Shown piece by piece: positions 1-7,062 of a stretch of DNA of 19,920 nt; position 1 is the first letter of the stretch, and each line of letters opens with the position of its first letter. Source of the stretch: Pseudonocardiales bacterium (lineage in GTDB: Bacteria > Actinomycetota > Actinomycetes > Mycobacteriales > Jatrophihabitantaceae). The position numbers and the translations under genes are program-made. The notes beneath the pieces were generated by a model. That model searched no databases and was not told where the DNA came from. It saw only the letters and a program-made list of their open reading frames with translations. The stretch spans positions 1 to 19,920 of the forward strand of contig JAODNL010000240.1 of assembly GCA_025465405.1 (NCBI GenBank). Reading direction: 5' to 3'.

Positions 1-867
1 CTGACGCCAGCGGGCCGCAGCATCTCCCGACTCGTGATCGGGGATCACGGGGGTCCCCGCGACCGCGCGGCAGGCGAGTGCGATCGCGAATCCGGGGGAC
101 GCGGCCAGCGGGCCGGCCGACTCGGTCTGCGGCGTGGGGCTGTGACCGTCCTGCTCGTCGAACTGCCGAGCGGCCAGGGCGAGGATCTGGTCGAGGGCCT
201 CCGGAGCCTGGCTACCCGTCACCGACACCTCGACCTCGTGCCCGTGCCGCGCGCCGAGAGTGGCTACCCGGCTGAGGCTCGAGGCCGGAACCGGGCCGGC
301 GCCTGTCGTCAGGTTGGTGAGCTGCACGCGTGCGTCGTGCGTGCGCACCTGCGCGACGAGCCGCGCCGCGGGGCGCGCGTGCAGGCCGTGTGCGTTGCCG
401 ACCACGAAGCTGCCGTGAATCGCGTCGCCGTCCGGGGCGCCGCCGCTCGCGCCGGGTGCCGCGTCGGACAGGTGCGCCTGCTTGCCGGCCAGCGCGCCGG
501 CGGCCTCGGCGACGACCTCAGCCGAAGTGCCGCCCCCGGCGGCGGTGACGACCGCGGCGACGAGCCCCTCGACGAGCGGGGCCGGGCTCAGCACGACGCG
601 CTTCCGCACCGCGTCGTCGAGCAGGTCGAGCGCCAGCTCCGCGCTGAGCACGGCGCTGCCGAGGTCGAGCAGCACGACCACGCCGTCCGGCGCGTCGACC
701 TTCTCGATCGCGTCCTTCACCTGGACCGCATCGGTGCCGAGCGTGCTGTCGTCCAGCCCGGCCGCGATCGCGATCTTCGGGCCGTGGCCGTGCAGCATCT
801 GCCCGGCGAGCTCCACGGCGGCGCGCGCCAGTGCCCGGCTGTGCGAGACGACGACGATGCCGACCAT
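1..867 (-). CDS. dhaM: PTS-dependent dihydroxyacetone kinase phosphoryl-donor subunit DhaM (EIIA-HPr-EI fusion), partial
   Basis: Cytoplasmic phosphocarrier that passes phosphate from the PTS to ADP bound on DhaL. 289 codons are visible before the frame runs off the left edge. Residues 1-130 match the mannose-type EIIA fold of DhaM, with the phospho-accepting histidine at His9 in the motif VVVSHSR. Residues about 150-250 form an HPr domain with GLHARPAARL, active His163. From about residue 255 the sequence AASPGFAIA resembles the start of enzyme I. E. coli DhaM has the same order but only a shortened EI; whether a full EI follows cannot be seen. The ATG is 3 nt after the dhaL stop, so it is the last visible gene of the operon. 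Family assignment is firm; self-sufficiency for PEP is inference. Confidence 0.93.
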   Translation of the reverse strand, partial: MVGIVVVSHSRALARAAVELAGQMLHGHGPKIAIAAGLDDSTLGTDAVQVKDAIEKVDAPDGVVVLLDLGSAVLSAELALDLLDDAVRKRVVLSPAPLVEGLVAAVVTAAGGGTSAEVVAEAAGALAGKQAHLSDAAPGASGGAPDGDAIHGSFVVGNAHGLHARPAARLVAQVRTHDARVQLTNLTTGAGPVPASSLSRVATLGARHGHEVEVSVTGSQAPEALDQILALAARQFDEQDGHSPTPQTESAGPLAASPGFAIALACRAVAGTPVIPDHESGDAAARWRQ

Positions 868-870
868 GGC

Positions 871-1494
871 TCAGGCCAGAGTGGTCGCGGCGGCGCGCAC
901 GAGCAGCGCGGCGGACGTGGCGCCGGGGTCCTGGTGTCCGATGCTGCGCTCGCCGAGGTAACTCGCCCGCCCCTTGCGGGCCAGCATCTCGACGGTGGCG
1001 TCGCGGCCCTTGTCCGCCGCCTCGGCCGCCGCGCGCAGGGCTTCGACCAGTGAGCCGCCTGCGCCTGCCTCGAGCGCCTCGACGGCCGGCGCCAGCGCAT
1101 CGAACATGGTCTTGTCCTCCCGCTCCGCCTTGCCGCGAGAGACGATCCCGTCCAGGCCGGCGCGCATCGCGGCCGCGAACTGGGCTGCCGACAGCTCCGT
1201 GGCGTCGCCGGCCGAGGAGCCGAAGCGGAGCAGGAACGTGCCGTACAGGGGGCCGCTCGCGCCCCCGACGGTGCTCACGAGCGTCATCCCGGCCTGCTTG
1301 CACAGCGCACCGACGGTGTCGCCGCCGAGCCCCAAGACGACAGCGGACATCCCCCGCTCCATGTTGGTGCCGTGGTCGGCGTCGCCGATGGCCGCATCGA
1401 GCGTCGTGAGTTCGTCGCGATGCTCGGTGACGAGTCGCGCGAATTCCAGCAGCCATCCGGTCAGCTGCTCGATGCTGATGCGGCCATCGGTCAT
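871..1494 (-). CDS. dhaL: Dihydroxyacetone kinase ADP-binding subunit DhaL
   Basis: 207-residue nucleotide subunit of PTS-type dihydroxyacetone kinase. It holds ADP as a permanent cofactor, is rephosphorylated by DhaM and gives phosphate to the triose on DhaK. The magnesium-ADP motif LDAAIGDADHGTNM is present, with Asp33, Asp38 and Asp40 spaced as in E. coli DhaL (30, 35, 37). Further family hallmarks are GGASGPLYGTFLLR and a C-terminal SIGHQDPGA segment. I chose the ATG at 1494, 2 nt after the dhaK stop, because it gives the normal DhaL length and N-terminus; an open frame extends 16 codons further upstream into dhaK. It is translationally coupled to dhaK and dhaM. Confidence 0.95.
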   Translation of the reverse strand: MTDGRISIEQLTGWLLEFARLVTEHRDELTTLDAAIGDADHGTNMERGMSAVVLGLGGDTVGALCKQAGMTLVSTVGGASGPLYGTFLLRFGSSAGDATELSAAQFAAAMRAGLDGIVSRGKAEREDKTMFDALAPAVEALEAGAGGSLVEALRAAAEAADKGRDATVEMLARKGRASYLGERSIGHQDPGATSAALLVRAAATTLA

Positions 1495-1496
1495 CG

Positions 1497-2495
1497 TCAG
1501 ATCCCCCAACGCAGCGCCGGCGTGCGCACCGGAGCGTCCCAAAGCTGCAGCAGCTCATCGCTCGCGCGGAGGAGGGTGACCGAGCAGCCGGCCATGTCGA
1601 GGGACGTGATGTACGGGCCGACCAGGCTGCGGGCGGTCTCGATGCCGTGCGCCGACAGTATCTTCGCCACCTCGTTGTACATCAGGTACAGCTCGATGAG
1701 CGGAGTGCCACCGAGGCCGTTGACGAACGTGATCACCCGATCGCCGCGGCTGAACGGCAGGTCGGCGAGGATCGGCTCGAGGAGCAGGTCGGCGATTTCC
1801 CGCGCGGGCGCGAGCGGTACGCGCCGGCGGCCCGGCTCACCGTGGATGCCGACGCCCACCTCCATCTCGCTGTCGCCGAGCTCGAAGGTCGGCTTGCCGT
1901 TCGCCGGAACGGTGCACGACGTCAGCGCGATCCCCATGCTGCGTGCGTTGGCGTTCACCTCGCGGGCGACGTCGGCCACCTCCTTCAGCGTGCGCTCCTG
2001 CTCCGCAGCCGCACCGGCGATCTTCTCCAGCAGCACCGTCGCGCCGACGCCTCGACGCCCGGCCGTCCACGTGCTGTCCTGCACGGCGACGTCGTCGTCC
2101 GTCACGACGGACAGGACCTCCACGCCGGTCTCGGCCGCGAGCTCGGCGGCCATCTCGAAGTTCATGACGTCGCCGGTGTAGTTCTTCACGATGTGCAGCA
2201 CGCCGGCGCCGCCGTCGACCGCCTTGGTCGCTTCGAGCATCTGCTCCGGTACGGGCGAGGTGAACACCTCCCCGCAGCAGGCGGCGTCGAGCATTCCCGG
2301 TCCGACGAACCCGCCGTGCAGCGGCTCGTGGCCCGACCCGCCGCCGGAGATGAGCCCCACCTTGCCGCGACGCGGGGCGTCACCGCGGTAGACGATCTTG
2401 TGCTGGTGGTCGACCCGCAGGTCAGGGTGCGCAGCCTCGATGCCGAGCAGTGCCTCGGCGACGACGTCGGCCGGGTCGTTGATGAGCTTGTTCAT
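1497..2495 (-). CDS. dhaK: Dihydroxyacetone kinase substrate-binding subunit DhaK
   Basis: 332-residue subunit that binds dihydroxyacetone covalently and receives phosphate from DhaL to give dihydroxyacetone phosphate, which enters glycolysis. The family residues fall at the E. coli positions: GGGSGHEP contains His56, KNYTGDV contains Lys104 and Asp109, and GVGIHGEPG contains His218, which forms the hemiaminal with the substrate. The ATG at 2495 follows the aquaporin stop by one base and has GGAGG just upstream inside the end of that gene. The frame is open further upstream on the same strand, but that extension overlaps the aquaporin gene and is not DhaK-like. Length is normal. Confidence 0.96.
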   Translation of the reverse strand: MNKLINDPADVVAEALLGIEAAHPDLRVDHQHKIVYRGDAPRRGKVGLISGGGSGHEPLHGGFVGPGMLDAACCGEVFTSPVPEQMLEATKAVDGGAGVLHIVKNYTGDVMNFEMAAELAAETGVEVLSVVTDDDVAVQDSTWTAGRRGVGATVLLEKIAGAAAEQERTLKEVADVAREVNANARSMGIALTSCTVPANGKPTFELGDSEMEVGVGIHGEPGRRRVPLAPAREIADLLLEPILADLPFSRGDRVITFVNGLGGTPLIELYLMYNEVAKILSAHGIETARSLVGPYITSLDMAGCSVTLLRASDELLQLWDAPVRTPALRWGI

Positions 2496-2496
2496 T

Positions 2497-3255
2497 TCAG
2501 CCCTCCGCGGGGACGAGATCGGCAACGGTGTTCGGCACCTGCGCGTCGGCGGCGGTGCGTGAGACGGCGACGAACGCGGCAGCCGCGGCAGCGCCGGCCA
2601 GCAGCTCGGCCAACACATACACCGGCAGCTGCGTCCAATGCACGTTGCCGCCCCAGAACTGCAGGATCAGCATGGGTCCGATTGTGCGCGCCGGGTTGAT
2701 GGAGGCGGACGTGGTCGGCGCCACCACGATGATGATCGCGAAGACCGCGAAGCCGATGGCGACGCCGGCGAAGCCGGGGGTGGCGTTGCGGTGGATCACG
2801 CCGAAGACGATGAACACCAGCATGAACGTGCCGATGAACTCGGCACCGAACGCCTGCGGCCAGTCCACCGTCCCGCCGTAGTGCGCTACGCCGAGCCCGA
2901 GGTCGGACGCCTTCTTGCCCAGCACGACGATGATGGCCAGTGCGCCGATCACCGCACCCGTGACCTGAGCCGCGATGTAGGCCGGAACCTGGCGCCAGGG
3001 GAACTTGCCGGCCGTGGCCAGCCCGACAGTGACGGCCGGGTTGATGTGGCAGCCGGACACGTGCCCCAGCGCGTAGACGGCCGCGATGACCACCAGGGCG
3101 AAGGCGAAGGAGATCATGCCCAGATCAGCCATGGTGAACGGCGCGTTGCCGTTGATGATCAGTGTCGCGGGCACCGAGCCGACCCCGATGAACACCAGGA
3201 AGGCGGTACCGATCACTTCGGCCACGAGCTTCTGCCTGATCGACGGTTCGTCCAT
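2497..3255 (-). CDS. Aquaporin / glycerol facilitator family (MIP) channel
   Basis: 252-residue integral membrane channel with six hydrophobic segments and both half-helix motifs, HINPAVTVG and SINPARTIGP. First gene of the operon with dhaK, dhaL and dhaM, so its likely cargo is glycerol or dihydroxyacetone. Hand alignment to E. coli AqpZ puts Phe-Ile-Ala-Arg at the aromatic/arginine filter. The histidine typical of water-selective pores is replaced by isoleucine, and the Asp following NPAR in classical GlpF is also absent (NPART). The filter alignment is by eye and moderate in certainty. The ATG at 3255 has GAGG about 7 nt upstream. It is divergent from the IclR regulator. I leave the symbol blank because it fits neither textbook GlpF nor AqpZ exactly. 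Confidence 0.9.
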   Translation of the reverse strand: MDEPSIRQKLVAEVIGTAFLVFIGVGSVPATLIINGNAPFTMADLGMISFAFALVVIAAVYALGHVSGCHINPAVTVGLATAGKFPWRQVPAYIAAQVTGAVIGALAIIVVLGKKASDLGLGVAHYGGTVDWPQAFGAEFIGTFMLVFIVFGVIHRNATPGFAGVAIGFAVFAIIIVVAPTTSASINPARTIGPMLILQFWGGNVHWTQLPVYVLAELLAGAAAAAAFVAVSRTAADAQVPNTVADLVPAEG

Positions 3256-3328
3256 CGCGTCCTCGCTCTTGTCTCGGGGTACCGGCGGTCACCCGGTCGA
3301 GTGGGCCGTGTACCGTAATCTCGATGGC

Positions 3329-3347
3329 CATTCGACATTGTCGAATG
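3329..3347. promoter_or_regulatory. 19-bp perfect palindrome, probable IclR-type operator
   Basis: CATTCGACA-T-TGTCGAATG has two perfect 9-bp arms around one central base. Its centre is 83 bp from the aquaporin ATG (3255) and 86 bp from the chosen start of the IclR-type gene (3424), almost exactly midway in the divergent intergenic region. The position and the neighbouring regulator make it the obvious operator candidate for both directions. Binding itself is inference. Confidence 0.75.
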
Positions 3348-3423
3348 TGTTGCGGAAATTACGCCCATGCTTCAATTTGGTCAAGAGTCGTTCCGAGATC
3401 CGGGCAGGGAGGGTTCGAGTCGG

Positions 3424-4170
3424 GTGATCCAGTCGGTCGACCGCGCCGCCCGGGTGCTGTTCGCGCTCCAGGGCGAGCGGCGCCTCGGCATCGCCGACCT
3501 CGCCGCGCGGCTGGAGCTGGCCCCCTCAACCGTGCACGGGATCGTCAAGACCCTCGCGGCGCACAACCTGGTCGTCCAGGACGCCGGCTCCGGGCGGTAC
3601 CAGCTCGGCCCGGCAGTGCTCCGGCTCGGCAACGTCTATCTCGACAGCCTGGAGCTGCGCTCACGCGCGATGGCGTGGTCGGAGGAGCTGGCTCGACGGA
3701 CCGGCATGGCCGTGCGCACCGGCGTTCTCGCCGGCGACGACGTGGTGATCATCCACCACGAACCCCGCCCGGACGGCAGCCGGCAGATGCCGGAGATCGG
3801 CATCGTCATCCCCGCCCACGCAAGCGCGCTCGGGAAAGCGCAGCTCGCGTTCCTGCCGGCCGACGCCGCACGGGTGCTCGGCGCGGCCCACCGCAGCATG
3901 ACCGGCGACACCATCACCGATGCCGACGAGCTACGCGAGCAGCTGGCGGTCGTCGCCCGCACCGCGCTCGCGGAGGAGCGCGACGAGGCTGTGCTCGGCG
4001 AGTCCAGCGTGGCGGCGCCGATCTTCGCGGCGAACGGGGCGGCGATCGGCGCGATCGGCGTCGTCCTACCGACGACGGACTGGCCGGTCGACGAGAGCGT
4101 CCGGGTCGCGCTGCGGGAGTCCGCACGGAATGTCTCTCGCGAGCTCGGCGCCGCGCGCTGGCCTGCCTAA
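3424..4170 (+). CDS. IclR family transcriptional regulator of the dihydroxyacetone operon
   Basis: About 248-residue DNA-binding regulator. Residues 1-65 form the IclR winged helix (QSVDRAARVLFAL, then ADLAARLELAPSTVHGIVKTL and a YQLGPAVLRLG wing). The rest is the IclR effector domain, with IPAHASALGKAQLAFLP. Streptomyces GylR, the glycerol operon repressor, belongs to this family, so control of the divergent polyol/triose operon by a glycerol- or triose-derived ligand is likely; this is inference. I prefer the GTG at 3424 because GGGAGGG lies 10 nt upstream and the first residues then match typical IclR starts. An in-frame ATG at 3367 gives 19 extra residues but has no visible ribosome site. 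Confidence 0.9.
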   Translation: MIQSVDRAARVLFALQGERRLGIADLAARLELAPSTVHGIVKTLAAHNLVVQDAGSGRYQLGPAVLRLGNVYLDSLELRSRAMAWSEELARRTGMAVRTGVLAGDDVVIIHHEPRPDGSRQMPEIGIVIPAHASALGKAQLAFLPADAARVLGAAHRSMTGDTITDADELREQLAVVARTALAEERDEAVLGESSVAAPIFAANGAAIGAIGVVLPTTDWPVDESVRVALRESARNVSRELGAARWPA

Positions 4171-4376
4171 CCGCTGCGTGGTCAGAAACCCTCGATGGCG
4201 TCGGCGATCCGCTCCGCCAGCTCTACATCGAAATCGCGTGTGGTCAGCCGGATCGCGCTGGATTTGGCCAGGTGTGGCTACCGGGTGGCTACCACGCTGG
4301 CTACCAGGGTGTCGTGCATCGGAATGGCCTCCGTAGTCGCTGGGCTCGCAAGCCAGCAATACGGGGGTTCCGTTGG
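4171..4376. other. Non-coding stretch beyond tRNA-Ser 3' end, with broken small frame
   Basis: No convincing gene. On the minus strand one frame reads MHDTLVASVVATR, a TAG stop, then about 30 further codons ending ...DFDVELAERIADAIEGF and a stop. Residues after the TAG look protein-like but match no family I recognise. The stretch lies at the 3' side of a tRNA gene, a common integration site, so a decayed element is possible; no integrase or att repeat was found. Confidence 0.35.
4275..4305. repeat. Three direct copies of TGGCTACC
   Basis: TGGCTACC occurs at 4275, 4286 and 4298, giving periods of 11 and 12 bp, about one helical turn apart. It lies inside the gene-free stretch between the IclR-type gene and tRNA-Ser. 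It could be a protein-binding array or chance repetition. Confidence 0.6.
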
Positions 4377-4461
4377 CGGTGGCGGTGGGATTCGAACCCA
4401 CGGAGGTGTTAGCCTCACACGCTTTCGAGGCGTGCTCCTTTGGCCGCTCGGACACGCCACC
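4377..4461 (-). tRNA. tRNA-Ser (CGA)
   Basis: Class II tRNA of 85 nt read on minus. Acceptor arm GGTGGCG pairs with CGCCACC, discriminator G. The anticodon stem CACGC/GCGTG encloses CTCGAAA, anticodon CGA. A long variable arm follows (AGGCTAACACCT region), and the T arm is GTGGGTTCGAATCCCAC. CCA is not encoded. The gene begins 25 nt after the tadA stop and may be co-transcribed with it. Confidence 0.97.
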
Positions 4462-4478
4462 GTCGGACAGGTTACAGG

Positions 4479-4494
4479 AGCGGTAACTACCGCT
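4479..4494 (-). terminator. Palindrome over tadA stop codon, possible terminator or processing hairpin
   Basis: AGCGGTA-AC-TACCGCT is a perfect inverted repeat overlapping the TAG stop of tadA. No T-run follows, so termination is uncertain; it also lies just ahead of tRNA-Ser and could be a processing signal. Confidence 0.35.
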
Positions 4495-4918
4495 TTGCGG
4501 TGAAGAAGCCCGCCAGCAAGGCCGCACACTCGGCCGCGCAGACTCCCGCCGCCACCTCGGGACGGTGGTTGAGGCGGCGATCGCGCACGACATCCCACAG
4601 CGAGCCCACCGCACCCGCCTTCGCATCCCACGCGCCGAACACGAGCCGGTCGACGCGGGCCAGCACGATCGCCCCGGCGCACATCGTGCACGGTTCGATC
4701 GTCACAGCCAGGGTGCATCCGGCGAGTTGCCACGTGCCGAGCGCCGCGCCGGCGCGGCGCAGTGCGACGACCTCGGCGTGCGCCGTCGGGTCGTGACCGC
4801 GCTCGCGTTCGTTGTGCGCGGCGGCGATGAGCGCACCGTCGCGATCGAGTACCACCGCACCGATCGGGACCTCGTCCTCGGCAAGCGCTTCCCGCGCGAC
4901 GGCAAGCGCCGCCCGCAT
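4487..4918 (-). CDS. tadA: tRNA-specific adenosine deaminase TadA
   Basis: Zinc enzyme that converts the wobble adenosine A34 to inosine in tRNA-Arg(ACG). About 143 residues with the deaminase zinc site: HAEVVAL gives zinc His47 and catalytic Glu49, and PCTMCAGA gives zinc Cys77 and Cys80. The N-terminal helix MRAALAVAREALAEDEVPIGAVV is typical. I chose ATG 4918 because GGGGA lies 10 nt upstream. An in-frame GTG at 4942 would add 8 residues closer to E. coli TadA but has no ribosome site. It follows two TadA-associated protein genes on the same strand, the usual actinobacterial arrangement. A cytosine or guanine deaminase is a less likely alternative given this context. Confidence 0.93.
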   Translation of the reverse strand: MRAALAVAREALAEDEVPIGAVVLDRDGALIAAAHNERERGHDPTAHAEVVALRRAGAALGTWQLAGCTLAVTIEPCTMCAGAIVLARVDRLVFGAWDAKAGAVGSLWDVVRDRRLNHRPEVAAGVCAAECAALLAGFFTAKR

Positions 4919-4955
4919 CGCCGTCTCGTCCCCGACGCTCACCCGGACGTGCTGG

Positions 4956-5441
4956 TCATGCCCGCAGGACTTCGAGCGGATCGGCGCAGCCCGCCTTCTC
5001 GCACACGGCGACAATGACGTCCATCGGCAGCGTGCCCTCGTGCGCGCACATTCCGAGCAGGTCCGCTGCCGACGTGCCGAGGTCCTCGGCGATGTCGGGA
5101 TCACCGAACGGCGCGCTGTCGTGAGCGGGCGGTGCGTCCTCGTCGTCGCTGAGCTCGTCCTCGCCGATCTCGGCGAGCTCCTCGGCGATCACGGCCGCCA
5201 GCGGGTATGCGTCCGCGGCGTGCCCGTCGGAGAGGAAGGCGCGCGGCTCGTCGTCGTCATCGTCGATGCGGATCAGTGCGGCGTACTCGTCGTCCTGTTC
5301 GACGACCAGCAGTCGCACGTCACCCGGCACGTCGCGAGCGATGTCGCCGAGGTCCGCGAGGCTCTCACAGTCGTCGAGGGTCACCTCGACGGCGTGCCAG
5401 CGGTCGCGGGCGCGCGTCAGCACGGCAGCGAAGTAGGTCAC
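4956..5441 (-). CDS. TadA-associated acidic protein (first gene upstream of tadA)
   Basis: 161-residue, strongly acidic soluble protein with no signal peptide or membrane segment. It begins VTYFAAVLTRARDRW (GTG start) and carries Asp/Glu runs such as IDDDDDEP and GEDELSDDEDAP. It resembles the small proteins encoded beside tadA across Actinomycetota; no catalytic motif is seen and biochemical function is unknown. GTG 5441 is supported by GGGAG 7 nt upstream. The stop lies 14 nt before the alternative tadA GTG start. Involvement in tRNA editing rests only on conserved neighbourhood. Confidence 0.8.
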   Translation of the reverse strand: MTYFAAVLTRARDRWHAVEVTLDDCESLADLGDIARDVPGDVRLLVVEQDDEYAALIRIDDDDDEPRAFLSDGHAADAYPLAAVIAEELAEIGEDELSDDEDAPPAHDSAPFGDPDIAEDLGTSAADLLGMCAHEGTLPMDVIVAVCEKAGCADPLEVLRA

Positions 5442-5463
5442 GTCAACTCCCTGGTGCGCGCGG

Positions 5464-5949
5464 TCATCGCACCGCTCTAGCGGACTCGGTGGCCTGCGCG
5501 TACTCATCCCCGATCCCGATGCGGTCGACGATGACTTCGAGCATCTCGTCGGGGTAGGCGTCCATATCGTCGAGGATCTGCTCCATCTCGTCTTCGGAGA
5601 GATCGAGGTCGGCAAACAGGTCGAGGTCGCCGACGGGCCACACCTCGTCCAGCTCGTCGTCGTCCGGTGGGTCTTCGCCGAGCCTGGTGAGTACCTGCTC
5701 GGCGAGTGCATATTCCACCGAAGCCGTCATGTCCGACAGCAGTAGCGAAATGCGTGGGCCGTCCTGGCGTGCGATCAGGAAGAACTCGTCGTCAACGGTG
5801 GCGACGACGAACGGGCCACCCTCCGGGGGTTGCGATCGCAGTGCCTGCAGCAGCACGCCGAGATCGCCGAGGACGGCCGGCGGCAACGGCTCGACCCGCC
5901 AAGGCCCACCCTCGCGATATGCCGCGACCGCGAAACCACGCTGTTCCAT
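5464..5949 (-). CDS. tRNA adenosine deaminase-associated protein (TIGR03941-like)
   Basis: 161-residue acidic protein. Features recalled from the TIGR03941 family are visible: FAVAAYREGGPW at the start, FVVATVDDEFFLIARQ, LLLSDMTASVEYALAEQVL, and the acidic block VGDLDLFADLDLSEDEMEQIL followed by DDMDAYPDEMLEVIVDRIG. No enzymatic residues or export signal. First gene of a three-gene minus-strand operon ending in tadA; 22 nt separate it from the next gene. ATG 5949 is taken because it begins the conserved part; an ATG a few codons upstream is also possible. Function unknown; assignment by recalled family pattern, not by search. Confidence 0.82.
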   Translation of the reverse strand: MEQRGFAVAAYREGGPWRVEPLPPAVLGDLGVLLQALRSQPPEGGPFVVATVDDEFFLIARQDGPRISLLLSDMTASVEYALAEQVLTRLGEDPPDDDELDEVWPVGDLDLFADLDLSEDEMEQILDDMDAYPDEMLEVIVDRIGIGDEYAQATESARAVR

Positions 5950-6009
5950 CTGCCCACCGCCCCTCATACCGAGTCGTGCCACGTGAAGAGGTATCGATCC
6001 TGACACGTC

Positions 6010-6019
6010 CCACCGGTGG
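6010..6019. promoter_or_regulatory. 10-bp palindrome in tadA-operon/tyrA divergent gap
   Basis: CCACCGGTGG is self-complementary and sits between the divergent starts at 5949 and 6083. A TATACC at 6043-6048 could be the tyrA -10. No regulator can be named; this is a weak candidate in GC-rich DNA. Confidence 0.3.
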
Positions 6020-6082
6020 CGGGAAGTCGTTCCCAGCGTCCCTATACCGTCGGGCAGTGACCGCACAGCATCGCAGTACGCC

Positions 6083-7048
6083 GTGACCGCCAAGTTCGAC
6101 CGCGTCGCCGTTCTCGGCCTCGGCCTGATCGGCGGGTCCTTGATGCACGCTGTACGGCACAGCGGGCTCGACGTCGTCGGCTACGACATCGACGGCCAGA
6201 CGGCCGCGGCCGCGAGCGCTTCCGGGTTCCCGGTGACCGCAACCGACGCGAGCGCCGTCCACGGCGCGGACCTGATCGTGCTCGCCATGCCGCTGCCGCA
6301 GGTGCCGGATGCGCTGCACTCCTTGGCGCCTCACCTGGCGCCCGGCGCGCTACTCACCGACGTCGGAACTCTGAAGGAGCCGGTGCTCGCGGCGGTCCGC
6401 GAGCTGGTGCCACACGCGACGTTCATCGGTGGCCATCCCCTTGCCGGGACTGAGGAAAGTGGCTGGGGAGCGACCGATCCGCTGCTGTTCCGCGACGCGC
6501 CGTGGACGCTGACGATCGAGCCGGACACCGATCTGGACGCATGGCTGCGAATCGCGGAGCTGGTCTGCGACCTCGGTGCCAAGCCGGTCCCGACCACCGC
6601 GGCCGAGCAGGACGCCGCGGTCGCGCGGGTGATCGGGCTGCCGCACGTCCTCGCCGAGGCCCTCGCCCTGACCGGACTGGCCGGCGGACCGCTCGGCCTG
6701 TCGCTGGCCGCCGGGTCCTACATGTCGGGATCGCGCGTGGCCCGGACCCGCCCGGACCTGGTCGCTACGTGGTGCGACGGCAATCAGGCACTGGTCGGCG
6801 CGTTGGACGACGTCATCGCCCACCTGACATCCGCGCGCGACGAGCTGGCCGCCGACCGCTCCGTGCTCGAGTTGGCCCTGGCCGGTCACCGGGCCCGCAT
6901 CAACTGGGAGCACCGTGCCTTCGAGCCGGTCGAGCTTCCCGCCGACAGCGGGCAGTTGCGCGCGCACGGCCGGCGCGGCGGCTGGATCACCGCCGTGCTG
7001 CGCGACGACGACGGCGTTCGCCTGCTCGGCATGTGCCCGCCGGCCTGA
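6083..7048 (+). CDS. tyrA: Prephenate dehydrogenase TyrA
   Basis: Cytoplasmic enzyme of tyrosine synthesis that oxidatively decarboxylates prephenate to 4-hydroxyphenylpyruvate with NAD(P); arogenate use is also possible. 321 residues. The Rossmann motif LGLGLIGGS spans residues 11-19, with the acidic end of strand two in YDID, which favours NAD. GGHPLAGTE at 116-124 supplies the catalytic His118. The helical dimer domain follows, with GLPHVLAEAL and GSYMSGSRVARTRPDL. No chorismate mutase domain and no clear ACT domain. The GTG at 6083 is the natural start; the ribosome site is weak. It is divergent from the tadA operon (133-bp gap) and convergent with the LCP gene. Confidence 0.92.
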   Translation: MTAKFDRVAVLGLGLIGGSLMHAVRHSGLDVVGYDIDGQTAAAASASGFPVTATDASAVHGADLIVLAMPLPQVPDALHSLAPHLAPGALLTDVGTLKEPVLAAVRELVPHATFIGGHPLAGTEESGWGATDPLLFRDAPWTLTIEPDTDLDAWLRIAELVCDLGAKPVPTTAAEQDAAVARVIGLPHVLAEALALTGLAGGPLGLSLAAGSYMSGSRVARTRPDLVATWCDGNQALVGALDDVIAHLTSARDELAADRSVLELALAGHRARINWEHRAFEPVELPADSGQLRAHGRRGGWITAVLRDDDGVRLLGMCPPA

Positions 7049-7062
7049 GGCGGACGAAGGAT

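Noticed and set aside
34..1053. Long plus-strand open frame antisense to dhaM and dhaL
   Set aside because: Rich in Arg/Gly/Ala with no domain; it mirrors the GC-biased third positions of the real minus-strand genes.
4377..4461. tRNA-Ser as the attachment site of an intact integrative element
   Set aside because: No integrase and no duplicated tRNA 3' end in the window; only a weak remnant signal remains.
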